A stretch of DNA of 64,000 nt, from NCBI GenBank assembly GCA_021292105.1, contig CM037860.1:8946698-9010697 (forward strand), written 5' to 3'. A program made the translations under genes and the position numbers. Positions 1 through 14,000 of the stretch are shown one piece after another. This DNA comes from Anadara kagoshimensis (taxonomy: Eukaryota; Mollusca; Bivalvia; Arcoida; Arcidae). Each line of letters begins with the position of its first letter. The stretch's first letter is position 1. Under the pieces are notes generated by a model. The model worked only from the letters and a program-made list of their open reading frames with translations, was not told where the DNA came from and searched no databases.

Positions 1-472
1 ATACCCTGAATTTACAAAACCCTGAAAATAGACAAATATGAAACAGATTATAGAAAAGGACATATCATACAATGAATGAAACAGAATATAAAACTTTGCT
101 GTAAAATCAGGTGTACTAGTTATAAAGAATATAAATTCACAGCTTTATACAATTACAGTAAACAATCTACTGTTCTACCTTATTATATACACTGTATATA
201 TCATACTGGCCTTGTTTAAACACCATAGGTATCTTTCTAATAATCTATTTCTGATACTAACATGGTTGTTCCCTCCTGCAAACAACAAAACTCCCCTGTT
301 TCCCTGCAGATAATGAGAGGATACCTTGTTTTTATGTGTAGTATTCATGATTTTGTTTTTAATTTTTGCTGGTTTAAACACAAGCATAAAATCAGAATAT
401 TTACACCAGGACATACAGAATTTGTAGGTTGTGAGTTTTAAGTAATATCAGATAGAAATAATAATAGTTTAG

Positions 473-473
<1 letters not shown>

Positions 474-509
<36 letters not shown>
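474..509. repeat. (TG)n microsatellite
   Basis: About 18 uninterrupted TG dinucleotides in SSBP intron 4. Confidence 0.98.
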
Positions 510-510
<1 letters not shown>

Positions 511-3500
511 TTTCAAACATCAGATCTTGAATAATGGACAATAGAAGATGGAATCATCCAGATAACTTAGAAATGGGCATTAACTATATAAAATCCGACA
601 AATTTAAAATAAGAAAGAAATCAATAAAATAAAAATAAAAGTTAAGATCATGTATCATCTGAACAGAAAATCATTATAAATAACTCATGTGTACATGTGA
701 GTACACATGATTTCAAAAAATTATTTCCTAATCCCTTTTTAAAAATTATTGAAACAACAGCATTTAAAAGTCTCCAACAAAAATATTCCAGCAAAAAAAT
801 TGTGTACATTATATATATCTGGTCATCAAAAACTGTAGATTAATTAGCAATGAGTGATATGTTTGATATATAGAGTGCTGAAAATCAGATTGACTACAGC
901 AAAGACTATTGATTTTTATCCTAGCTTGAGCAACTGTTTTTTTTTTCTCCCCAGAATGTACAATGTTGAGGCAAACATCAGGATATTATACTAGGACTCA
1001 TGGTTTTATCTCTTTACTTGTAATTGTAACCAATTAAAACCATGTATATTTGTTTAAATACCTATATATAAGTTTTAACTGTATGCTCACTTGGCACTCA
1101 TCGTCAACTATGCATATTGCTGCACATGTCATAGTTGTTATTTATTTGTGATACAGTAAAACCTCTTAAAATGCCATTTGGTAACTTCAACTGCCCCCCC
1201 CCCTTATGGACACAAAAATTTGAAATCCTAAATTAATTATTTAAGTTTGCCGAACTCTTTTATAATGCCAAACCTTCATTGAACAAAATGATGGCAATGA
1301 TTCCAGATTTTCTACTATAGACAGTAAAACCTACCGGTGCATTGTATATTCATCTTCAGTCAGATTTCTGTGTTTTAAATAGGTTTAGTGATAAACTGAC
1401 AAGAGTGTCTTTGGGACGTGGCATTTAAAATATTGTTGCGATGAACTTATAGTGAGGCATATTATTTTAATGGAGATTTAATATATATTTTGAACCAAGC
1501 CCGCAAAAAATCCAAATCTGTGCAATGTTTCACCTAACTATATAATTATATAACCTGTTTATTATATACTTTTATTTCTTAAATCATGTTTATATACACA
1601 AAATAGTACTTAAGTAGTCTAATTCCATAACATCAATCAATCAAACAATGAACAGTATATGTTTCAGAATAATACAAAGTTATATAACTATAATACATGT
1701 GTGATGACATCATCATAAACTGTGCTCATTTACAGTCAGATAAGACATTTGTGATGACATCATAATAGAATGTGCTCATTTATGTTTCTATTGGTTGCTG
1801 CATCTCCGCAATATAAACTACGTTCTAAATGTAGAGAACAAACTCTCCTGTACTGTACCTACATGTATATGTAAAGTCACTGTTGCTCAACAATATACTA
1901 TGATGCCATCCGTACCTTTTCCTACTTTTTTTCTAAGAAATTCTTATAAAATGTAACCTATTTTATCAAATTTGTGAAAAAATACTTTAATTTTAAAAAG
2001 GAGTATAAATTCACTAAAATTAATAAATCAGGCAACTAATAAATTTGAAGTTGTGGAAACTTATTGATCACAATCCTTATTTATGTTCTTGTCCTGAAAG
2101 TGTAACACACCAGTGATATGGTGGTCGTCTGTCACCTAACCACATTGGTTAAAGTGTGTGATGTAGCATTCATGTGGTGGTTGTCTATCACCATGCGACA
2201 TTGCTACATTGATTTTCTTAATTATTCTTGTACTTATGCCTTTTGTCTTGAAGGTGTGTGTGTGTGTGTGAAGTAGCAATGAGGTGGTTGTCTGTCACTC
2301 TCCATATTAGTGCAAACATTTTAATGTTTAGTTCTCATGTGTTTTCTAGGCGAGATGTGTGATCAACATCCAGGTGGTGGTAGTTTACCAATCCTTAGAA
2401 ACTCATTGAAAACATAGCAAAAAATCGCATATACAGGTATATACAGGTATTCAAAGGAAACAAACAAATCCAGTGAATAAGGATCCACCGCCAGCAGGTT
2501 CTTTTTTGTGATCTGCACTTATGTTCAAAGGACCATAACTCTGAGGAAAATGAGCAAACCAACTTGGGTTAAAGAAAGGTCCATCTCCTATCTCTGTTGT
2601 TACTTTTTTCGTGAAAAGTGCTTCATAGTTTTGGAGAATTAGTGCAGACAAGAATTTCCAAAGGACTGAAACTAGAATTTAATATTCCCTCTTTCTTTGA
2701 ACGGCAGGGGATAAAAAAACCTCAACTTTTTTCATCAATGCAAAACAGGTCATACCCTCAGTACCTACAAGAAAGACATTATCATTGTGACCATGATAAA
2801 ATATTAAAGACTGTAAATTGTTGACCCGATCTTCAACTCTTTAATAACAATCAATACCTTGTCATAATGATCATTATTATTATACAGATTTTAACATTAA
2901 CTTAAACAGTATTCCTATACAGATTCTTTACTTCTATATAACTAACATTAGGCTAGCTCATGTATCAGTCACCTGGCATATTACAACACCTTACGGTCCA
3001 GTCCTCTCTTGATGATCAAGGTCATATTTATTGTTCCGACTTATGGACTTACGTACCAGGGTGTTCAAAAGGAATTTAAATAATGAAACTGTCAAGATTT
3101 TGACAATATTTGTTTATCAGTGCATCAAGTAAGTTTGTAACAATTATGTTTTTTTGATAATGATATATCTAATCGAAATAATTCAGAATTGTACTAGAGT
3201 CAATATCTAGATTTGATTCCTATAAACCAGCAAGAAATTATTTTTGAAGCAAACAACCATTGGAGTCACAAAATATTGCCTTATCAATATATCAAAATTG
3301 AGAAGAATATGAAGCTTTTATCATCACATTTAACGTAACACTTTGAAATATATATAAATATCAATGTTTAATGTTAATTTAACTTTCCTGCTTTCCTTAT
3401 AAATAATTTTTTTAATTCTATCATTTATAAATTGGAAATGAATTTTTTTTATTTGGAATGCAAAGCAATATGCATTTACATAAGAAAACCCTAAAAGTTT

Positions 3501-3899
3501 TTTTCAAAGTCTTGGTTAGAGAATGACTTGAGTCAAGGAATCAAGTCTATAAAATTCTGCATATCTGACATGACATTGACAATCGGGACAATTTTCTGGA
3601 AAAAGCCAGAATAAGCAAAGAGATTTCCATTGAGAATGGACTCTCATAGAACCATTGCTGAAGAGTTTGGGAAACCTGGCTGTAGGCACACCATGTTGTT
3701 GATGGAAAGCTAAAAGCATCAGTTATATACCAAACAACTGGACATCAGACCCCCACAATGTTTCACGGCCATTTCAAAACCAAAGATCTTCCTTAAGTTA
3801 CCTTAAATTAGGAAAATCTGAAATTTGGTAACTGAAAAATTGAAACAACCAATAGGTTTTACTAAGATTAACCAGTTTTGCAAACATAGCAGAACTTTA

Positions 3900-4740
3900 T
3901 GTCATGATGCTATATTAAGCTGCAAAGGTTCTAGGCATTTTAGTTCATGACAGGAAGATGTTTTAATTATTTTACCTATTCAGGTAACCATGACCTTAAA
4001 CATGGTTTAAGTGCAAATGGCTTCACAAAGGTCAGCTCTGCAATCTTGGTAGAGCTCCATGACTTGAGAAGTTTCAAGCCCCTAGGCATTTCATCATGAA
4101 AAGATGTTTAAATGGTTTACTTCTTGATTGATTTAGTGAGATAAAAAATATAGAGATATCATCAGCTACAGGGGAAGTGGCAGACATTAAACCTTTGCAG
4201 TCAATTCAGACAATGTACAGGGCAGGTTCTTTAGATGCCAACCACATCTCTGATGACACTGGGATTGGTTTTTAAGTTATCTTCCAAAGGACACAGTGGT
4301 TTTCATTTCTAAATGCCGAGTGCTTTGCAAAAGAACAGTCCCTACCTATTTTTCTGTCTTGGACAGACCCAGCTGAAATCCATATGGAGAGAATATTTTA
4401 GCATTTACCTTCTTCACTTAACTGTGACCTTGAATGTAGTTTAAGGTCAACTAGTTTTTCAAATTAAGTAGATTTAGGACTTGCTGCTATTTAGAAAGGT
4501 TTAAGCTTCTAGGCCTTTCCATTCATGAAGAAAGAGATTTATAGTTTATACTACTTCAGGTGACCTTGAATTTGGGTCAAGGCCAGTTTGCTTCAAAAAA
4601 TTTGTAGATTAATATGCACTGATGTTATACATCTAGGCTTTTGTATTTATGACAAGAATGTGTTTAAAGGTTTTATCATTTAAGGTCAGTGAATTGAAAT
4701 TTCACATTCAAGTCAAGAGGGTTTCACTTGTATTAAGATG
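3900..4740. repeat. Diverged ~170-bp tandem repeats, interrupted by a SINE
   Basis: Repeated blocks share 'gtgaccttgaa...ggtcaa', 'cttctaggcatttc', 'catgaaaagatgttta' and related phrases at about 3930-4125 and 4395-4730. The ~170-bp period and the 'accttgaaNNNggtcaaggtca' wording resemble the core repeats of bivalve Helitron-like (pearl/HINE) elements. That family assignment is inference. Confidence 0.6.
4123..4376 (-). mobile_element. tRNA-derived SINE, 5' truncated
   Basis: Same body as the intact SINEs at 20469 and 32667: a 'ttgattgatt' tail side, 'atatcatcagct', 'gcaggttcttta', 'cttccaaaggacac' and 'cctacctatttttctgtcttgg'. The tRNA head is missing after 'cagacccagctg'. It lies inside the ~170-bp tandem block, so it inserted after that block formed. 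Confidence 0.7.
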
Positions 4741-4925
4741 TAACCAGGTTTATTGAAACCCCAGAGTTACAGCTTTGCAATGTTCTTATAGTGATGATCA
4801 GGCATAACATTTACTGGTAAGCCTAATCTAAACAAACTAAAGTCAATTGATAGAACACTGAATTCCCCTTGGGTCTTTACACTTGCCTAAGTTACACTTT
4901 ATAGACTTATATTTGTTTTACTTAC

Positions 4926-5010
4926 ATAATCATGAAATGCTTTAGCTTCACTAGAATGATCACATGTATCTCGCCTTTCTGGCGCTGCACAATATAAATC
5001 CCAAAATACA
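4926..5010 (-). CDS. SSBP: SSBP coding exon 4
   Basis: 85 nt, acceptor TTTCAG and donor GTAAGT. It encodes [20 protein letters not shown] and on to FHDY, completing the LUFS domain in phase 0. The next expected exon (AAPSPVLGNMPPGD-like) was not found between 1 and 4925, so the gene continues beyond the left edge. Confidence 0.94.
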
Positions 5011-8000
5011 CTGAAAAAGAAGAAAAAAATTAAAATGAAAATTTAAGTAATTAAAGCATCAGAGATGATTTTCTGTCAAATCAAGCATCTCACATTCCTT
5101 ACAAAATTTGCAGCAATGTTTGAATTATGACGAGGCTTTAGTCAAGTTCAGTCGAGTTAATGTCAAGATATATAGATTTGTCCCAGAAATAGAAATATGT
5201 TCCATCATCAATATGCCAATGTAGTGAAGAACGAACAATTCAACATGTACTTCAGATAATAATGCAACTTGGTCTACTACAGTAAAGAAACTGTTCTCAA
5301 CAAGATGATTGTTTGAATGGGGTTTTACATGGGTGTCATGACACTGGGCACCAGTTTTTTATGTTTCTTCTAAACGCACCCCTCTCAACAAGAACCGCCT
5401 TGATAACTAAATGGTCTAAAGTGCTTGCTTAGGGCTCAATGCCCCTTTCGTCTTCTATGTTTAAAATCCCTATTGGGATGCTTGTGTGAAAAGTCTTGAC
5501 CATTTGCTTGTTGCTAATTCGTGGTTTTCTTCTGGCACTGTAGTTTCCCCATTAATCCCAACTAGCCAACTGGAATCAAAGGAATTAATTCAGCATTCTA
5601 TACCAAAGCCTCAAAATTTGTCAACAAGAATGATACTCATTTCCAAACAAGTATTTTCTGAAACCTACCATAATGCAAAACAATCCCAAAACAATCCAAT
5701 GAATTCACAGACATTTGTACACATACCGGTAAATAGAAATTCAATACATTTTCTAGAATAATCACAGACAATTACCAGGTACTAGGAAAAAAAATTTGAA
5801 ATGGAATACAAGATTGATTTTTAAAACTTATTTTATTTATAAAAAACATATGAATGTCTGTATCAATAGAATACTGCAGAATGAAACTCAGTAAATGTAC
5901 AGATACTACAAATAAATACAAACTTTAAATACAAACTGTTACAATTTTCTGTTAAAAAATTAATAAATTTACTAATAAAACTTTTTTTCAACCTATGATA
6001 CTGGTGAAATGTGTTTTATGAGCAAATACACAGAGACTGCTCAGGGGTACAAAATTATGTTCCAGGGCATTTTACCTTTATTTTTGGCAGGTCCCACATA
6101 ACGTTTTGAAAGTCCAATATCAATATTTAAAGGTTAATATGTTATTGTGAAAAAAGCAGTATTATTCTGGTAAAAACTACAGGTCCAACAGACTTTCACA
6201 GTTAAAATATTAAGGGTCTAAATGTAAAATCAATAAGTCCCGGACCTCTGACCTAGGGAAGTTTGAATCCCTGCTGCATGTATAGTGTTTCTGAATTCAT
6301 TGATTGTATATATTTATGATTGTCTATATTGGTTCAACAACTATAGATCTAAAGGATTGAAGTATTTGTTACATATCTGATATTTAATTCATTATATAAT
6401 GCCTTTTTAACAGACTGCAACTATAGCTTTTGGAAATTATTGAAAATCTTGTGAAGCCATGTGAAAATAAATAATATTCTTTAAATAAGTTATGATTTAC
6501 GTGAAACTTCCCCTACACAGAATACTATAGATAATATCAACTCAGTATTGTACAAAGGACTTCTAGAATCTCCTATCTATTGTCAACATCTCTGAAGACT
6601 GGTTGGGTTAATTCAGACATTACATAGTTTGATCTCACTTATGTGTGAGTACAGAGAAACAAGTGATGGTTGGTTGAATGTTGCTTTGTATGGATTGCCT
6701 TGTACTAGAGAGCACTCAGGGCAACTTTAAGGTGCTAGCTCACTGAGCCAGTATGCCGCATACAAGCTAATCACTTCCCCAGTCCATTATACCGATACCA
6801 GGTGAAACAGTAAAGGTCAATGTCAAGGAAAATTTATTTTCCCACATGTGGTCTGAGTGAGACTCAAACTCACAGAAGTAAGGGGGCCCTGGATTTGTAG
6901 ACTGATGTCTTATCCATTAGGCCACTGCTGCCTCAGAGGAGAAACAAGTGAGGTTTAGATTATCCAATACAACCTTACATTTTCATCGAATTAACATGTC
7001 GCATAGTGATCCACTAAGTTAACAGACCAATTAATCAGAAGTTGTGGGCCTAATCTAGCTGCTACATGAATGGATATTGAGCCATTTAAAAAAACACAGA
7101 GACTAGTATTGCTTCACATAACAAACACTGGGAAAAGCAACAACCTGGTGAACATAAAGACTCAACTGACCAATCTGACCATGGGTCATCCTCCAGCAGG
7201 GGTCAGAAAGAATTTTTTACATCGCTCTGCAATGTGTTATAACTGAAAGTGAAACCTGTCTAATCGGAACACAATTTGTTTGTTTTAGACAAATTTCACT
7301 GTAATTATTATTCCCCTATAATTGTTCTGGAAGTCTATATAATGGCTAGTGTTGTTAAAATTTGCTGTACAAGTCCTAGAAAAATTATATAAAGTCAATC
7401 CTTTTGCTAATTATTAGTGTCATCCTTACATCATTGACATCACAGCCACAAATATTTGAATGAAGTAACCAAAAATAGAAACTAATGGTGATTCAATTCC
7501 TACAAATTACATATTATTATTATATATAAGGGTATGTGATGTCACAAGATTCTAACAACCAGTGCTAATGACATCATGATGATCACTATGGAACAGTCTG
7601 GAAGATGTCATCAGGTACATAAATATGTGTATTTCAAATAAAATCAGAAATTGTAAGCTTGCATTTGGTTCTGGTTCTACATATATTTTTCAGCTGTAAT
7701 CTTTTAAAAAATTACAATTTCAACAAAACCATTATAAAGACTTTTGCTTGAATTAATATATTTTCAGGGGTGAAAGATTTGGTCATCCTATATTTTTCTT
7801 TCTATGAATCAATTTAATACTGTTTTTAAATTGACCTCTTTGTATCTGACCAAAAGTCAATAGTGGAAATGGTAATTTTAAGTTTTGAAAGCAGGCAATT
7901 AAGACACATGTTCAATAAACTTAAAGCCACAATCCTTAAAGACGGTCATGGCAATGAACAGGAATTGTCCTTAAGGAATAACTTTACTAAGTTTGTCACA

Positions 8001-11000
8001 GAGCTTGAGTATTTTTGAATATTTTTTCCAAAACTGCCTATGGAGTGGTGAGACATAGTACTTGTATATATCACTAATTGTTTGTACCTTCTAAAGATAA
8101 TCTACCATTAGAATGCTATCAGCATCCCAGAAAACTGCCATTTTGACCTTTCCAGTTGATTGAACAGTCTTTGCCTTTGGCAGGTGGAAGTGGGGTATGT
8201 GGGTCTGTTGTTTGCTTTCTGGGGTGAAATGATGGAGCCACATTTCATACATAGTAACAGATATCAGAAGAAAGTAAGCAAGATCTACATCTGAAAGGTT
8301 TAGATCAGCACAGGACAAAGTGTACCATGTTTCAGAAGTCTTAGTAAACAACAGGCTGAAAGCTTTTTAGTTGCAAGACCCACAGTCAGAATGGAATGTA
8401 CTCTCTCCTGTGAAATGCAGACTGTACTAGCAATATATTTTTTCTGTCTCTTGCCAGTCATAACAATATCTAGGACTTTATTGACCATGTGGAGATCTTA
8501 ACAATACCAAGTCTTTCAGGATGGGAGTCATCCTCAAGGCTTTGCCCTGCCATGTTTAAATTCTGCCACCCACCTTTTTTTCTGAGACATATGAAGGGGC
8601 ATCTTTACCTCCCATTGCTACAATATGATTATGAATATTTAAGTTGCTGAACCTTTTTCATAATCTTGCACAATTATTGGATCACCACTACTCTTTCACT
8701 TATTTTGTTAATTATGAAAACACTACCTCTTGATAGCTGATGAAACGAGACCAGTCTTTTGGTACATTGGTTTCAATAATAAGGGAATACAAGTAGCAGG
8801 GCTGAAAAAGGACATCATTGCTAACATCATTCAATGCAAGGCCCACAATATATCAATCAGGCCACCAAGTGAAAATCAGAGGAGGCAAATGAAGCGTAAT
8901 CTGCAACTAAACCAATGTGAAATCACAACTATTGTTGTACTCTTTACTATAACCATGAACAGCAACCAAATAACATCACAAAACCTTGTGGCAATATAAA
9001 TTCATGAACAGAAACCTTGTGACAATAGTAATTCAAGAATAGCAACCATATGGCATTACAAATTCATGATCAGTAATCTTGTGGCAATACAAATTCATGA
9101 TCAGTAACCTTATGGCAATACAAATTCATGATCTGTAATCTTGTGGCAATACAAATTCATGATCAGTAATCTTGTGGCAATACAAATTCATGATCAGTAA
9201 TCTTGTGGCAATACAAATTCATGATCTGTAATCTTGTGGCAATACAAATTCATGATCTGTAATCTTGTGGCAATACAAATTCATGATCAGTAATCTTGTG
9301 GCAACACAAATTCATGATCAGTAACCTTAAGGCAATACAAATTCATGATCAGTAACTTTATGGCAATAGAAATTCATGATCAGTAACCTTATGGCAATAC
9401 AAATTCATGATCAGTAATCTTGTGGCAATACAAATTCATGATCTGTAATCTTGTGGCAATACAAATTCATGATCAGTAATCTTGTGGCAATACAAATTCA
9501 TGATCAGTAACCTTAAGGCAATACAAATTCATGATCAGTAACTTTATGGCAATAGAAATTCATGATCAGTAACCTTATGGCAATACAAATTCATGATCTG
9601 TAATCTTGTGGCAATACAAATTCATGATCAGTAATCTTGTGGCAATACAAATTCATGATCAGTAATCTTGTGGCAATACAAATTCATGATCTGTAATCTT
9701 GTGGCAATACAAATTCATGATCTGTAATCTTGTGGCAATACAAATTCATGATCAGTAATCTTGTGGCAATACAAATTCATGATCTGTAATCTTGTGGCAA
9801 TACAAATTCATGATCAGTAATCTTGTGGCAATACAAATTCATGATCAGTAACCTTAAGGCAATATAAATTCATGATCAGTAACTTTATGGCAATAGAAAT
9901 TCATGATCAGTAACCTTATGGCAATATAAATTCATGATCAGTAACCTTATGGCAATAGAAATTCATGATCAGTAATTTTATGGCAATAGAAATTCATGAT
10001 CAGTAACCTTATGGCAATACAAATTCATGATAAGTAACCTTATGGCAATACAAATTCATGATCTGTAACCTTATGGCAATACAAATTCATGACCACTAAC
10101 CTTATGGCAATACAAATTCATGATCAGTAACCTTATGGCAATACAAATTCATGATCAGTAACTTTATGGCAATAGAAATTCATGATAAGTAACCTTAAGT
10201 CAATACAAATTCATGATCAGTTACCTTGTCTCAACTGGCAACATATATTCATGATCAGTAACCTTGTGGCAATACCAATCCATCAACAGAAACCTTATGG
10301 CAATACAAATTCATGATTTGCAAACTTTATGGCAATACAAATTCATGATCAGTAACTTTATGGCAATACAAATTCAAATTCATGATCAGTAACTTTATGG
10401 CAACACAAATTCATGATCAGTAACTTTAAGGCAATACCAATTCATGATCAGTAACCTTGTGGCAATACAAATTCATGACCAGTAACCTTATGGCAATACA
10501 AATTCATGTTCAGTAACCTTATGGCAATACAAATTCATGATCATTAACCTTATGGCAATACAAATTCATGATAAGAAAACTTGTGCTAACACATATTTAT
10601 GATCAGTAGCCTTATGGCACAACAGCATTACAATCCATGATTGACAAACTTGTGTCAATACAAATTCATGAACAGTAACTTATGGCAATACCAATTCATG
10701 ATCAGTAACCTTATGGCAATACAAATTCATGATTGCCAAACTTGTGTCAATACAAATTCATGACCAGTAACCTTATGGCAATACAAATTCATGATCAGTA
10801 CCCTTATGGCAATACAAATTCATGATTGCCAAACTTGTGTCAATACAAATTCATGACCAGTAACCTTAAGGCAATACAAATTCATGATCAGTAACCTTGT
10901 GGCAATACAAATTCATGATCAGTAAACTTATGGTAATACCAATCCATGATCAGCAACCTTAGGCAATACAAATTCATGATTAGCAAACTTGTGTCAATAC

Positions 11001-14000
11001 AAATTCATGATCAGTAACCTTATGACAATACAAATTCATGACCACTAACCTTGTGGCAATACAAATTCTTGATCAGTAACCTTGTGGCAATACAAATTCA
11101 TGATCAGTAAACTTATGGTAATACCAATCCATGATCAGTAACCTAGTGGCAATACAAATTCATGACCAGTAACCTTATGGCAATACAAATTCATGATCAG
11201 TAACCTTGTGGCAATACAAATTCATGATCAGTAACCTTGTGGCAATACAAATTCATGATCAGTAACCTTGTGGCAATACAAATTCATGATCAGTAACCTT
11301 GTGGCAATACAAATTCATGATCAGTAAACTTATGGTAATACCAATCCATGATCAGTAACCTTATGGCAATACAAATTCATGATTAGCAAACTTGTGTCAA
11401 TACAAATTCATGATCAGTAACCTTATGGCAATACAAATTCATGATTAGCAAACTTGTGTCAATACAAATTCATGATCAGTAAACTTATGGTAATACCAAT
11501 CCATGACCAGTAACCTTATGGCAATACAAATTCATTGGCAAACTTGTGTCAATACAAATTCATGATCAGTTACCTTATGGCAATACCAATTCATGATCAT
11601 CAACCTTATGGCAATACCAATGTATAAACAGTAAGTTTAAGGCAACATGTATTTATGATCAGCAACCTTATGGCAATACATATTTTGAAACAGCAACCTT
11701 GTGGCAAAACATATTCTTGAACAGCAACCTTATGGCAATACATATTTTGAAACAGCAACCTTGTGGCAAAACATATTCATGAACAGCAACCTTATGGCAA
11801 TACATATTTTGAAACAGCAACCTTGTGGCAAAACATATTCTTGAACAGCAACCTCATGGCAATACATATTCATGAACAGCAACCTTGTGGCAATAAAAAT
11901 GAACAATAAGCCTGAGGCAACGCATATTCATCAATAGCCTAATGGCAATACAATTTATCAAAAGTAACCATGAGGCAACACATAGTTATGATCAGTAGGT
12001 TTCAAAGCCTTTGTGGCAATACAAATTTGTGATTAGTTATCTTGTAGCAACACAAATTCATGATCAGTAACCTTCTGGCAGTACAAATTCATGAACAGCA
12101 ACCTTGTGGTATTACAAGTGTGAACAGCAAACCTGTGGCAAAACAAATTTATGGACAGTAACATTATGACAATACAAATGTATGAACAGTATCCTTGTGG
12201 CAATACAAATTCATGAATAACAACCTTATGGCAATACAAATGTGAACAGCAACCTTATGGCAATACAAATTCATGAATAACATCCATGTGGCAATACAAA
12301 TGTGAACAGCATCCTTATGGCAATACAAATGTGAACAGCAACCTTATGGCAATACAAATTCATGAATAACAACCTTGTGGCAATACAAATGTAAACAGCA
12401 ACCTTATGGCAATACAAATTCATGAATAACATCCTTGTGGAAATACAAATGTGAACAGCATCCTTGTGGCAATACAAATTCATGAATAACATCCTTGTGG
12501 CAATACAAATGTGAACAGAAACCTTATGGCAATACAAATTCATGAATAACATCCTTGTGGCAATACAAATGTGAACAGCAACCTTATGGCAATACAAATT
12601 CATGAATAACAACCTTATGGCAATACAAATCCATGAATAACATCCTTGTGGCAATACAAATGTGAACAGCATCCTTGTGGCAATACAAATGTGAACAGAA
12701 ACCTTATGGCAATACAAATTCATAAATAACATCCTTGTGGCAATACAAATGTGAACAGCAACCTTATGGCAATACAAATTCATGAATAACAACCTTATGG
12801 CAATACAAATGTGAACAGCATCCTTGTGGCAATACAAATTCATGAATAACATCCTTGTGGCAATACAAATGTGAACAGCAACCTTATGGCAATACAAATT
12901 CATGAATAACAACCTTATGGCAATACAAATTCATGAATAACATCCTTGTGGCAATACAAATGTAAACAGCATCCTAGTGGCAATACAAATGTGAACAGAA
13001 ACCTTATGGCAATACAAATTCATGAATAACAACCTTATGGCAATACAAATGTGAACAGAAACCTTATGACAATACAAATTGATGAATAACATCCTTGTGC
13101 CAATACAAATGTGAACAGCATCTTTATGGCAATACAAATGTGAACAGCAACCTTATAGCAATACAAATGTGAACAGCAACCTCATGGCAATAAAATGTAT
13201 GAACAGTAAGCTTGGGGCAACACATATACATTTGACAATACAAACATATGTGGTGCAGGGCACAATATCTCTTGTTGGTTAACATTTGTGGTATATGTTT
13301 GATCAAAATCCATTGATACATGTGGAGTGGACACAATATTTGAACAATAAACTAAGCTTTGACCTTGTGACCTTGACCTTTGACCTAAATATCTAAATGT
13401 GGACACTGGTCCATGACACATCATCTAATGTTGAAATACAATAGTGTTGTTTGTTCAAAACCAACTTACAGATCTGAATGTTATTAAGTGGACAGTTTTA
13501 CACAGACAAAGATCCCCAACGTGGGAAATCAAAAATGGTGCATTAATTACCTAATAACCAAAAATTTTAACTTAAGTCTCACAAAACCATGTCACAACTG
13601 TCAGTGTATATGTACATGTACTAAGAACTGTTACATAACATGGAAAAAGTATGCAGCTGACATAACATTTATAATATGGAGTTTTTGATTGAGACCAGTA
13701 ATCCACTGATCTCTTGTTTGAAATTTGGATTATGGTACAATGTATATGATCATACACCGGTACTGGTAGCTCTTAGATGTAATTTTTTCAAAAACGCTGG
13801 CTTATAAAAATTGAATGCTATTCATGACAAATCAAAAATCAATATTAACAGCAACTGTAAGCTACAACTGTGGTAACATTTTCCTTGGAACTCAGAATAA
13901 GAACATAGTTGTAACCTTTTCAAAAGATCCTTTTATTTTTTAAACAAAATAACTTTCAATATATACAGCATGGTGACATTCTATTTAACAAACCACTCCA

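Larger units (their letters stand above)
1..4925 (-). other. SSBP intron 4 (partial), repeat-rich
   Basis: No further SSBP exon was recognised on the minus strand. Contents: a TG microsatellite (474-509); two ~60-bp copies of a GTGATGACATCAT-containing unit (about 1701-1785); four decayed copies of a 'ggtggtYgtctgtcac' unit (about 2105-2395); and a ~170-bp tandem block (3900-4740) split by a SINE. The open frames here are short and show no recognisable family. Confidence 0.7.

Noticed and set aside
12271..12912. 213-codon minus-strand frame with [20 protein letters not shown] repeats
   Set aside because: It is a direct translation of the 60-bp dimer of the tandem array. The frame is open only because 60 is divisible by 3; it lies within an intron, and neighbouring array parts break it.
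9000..13200. CRISPR-like regular repeats
   Set aside because: There are no unique spacers between repeats, the units are directly contiguous, and the window is animal DNA.
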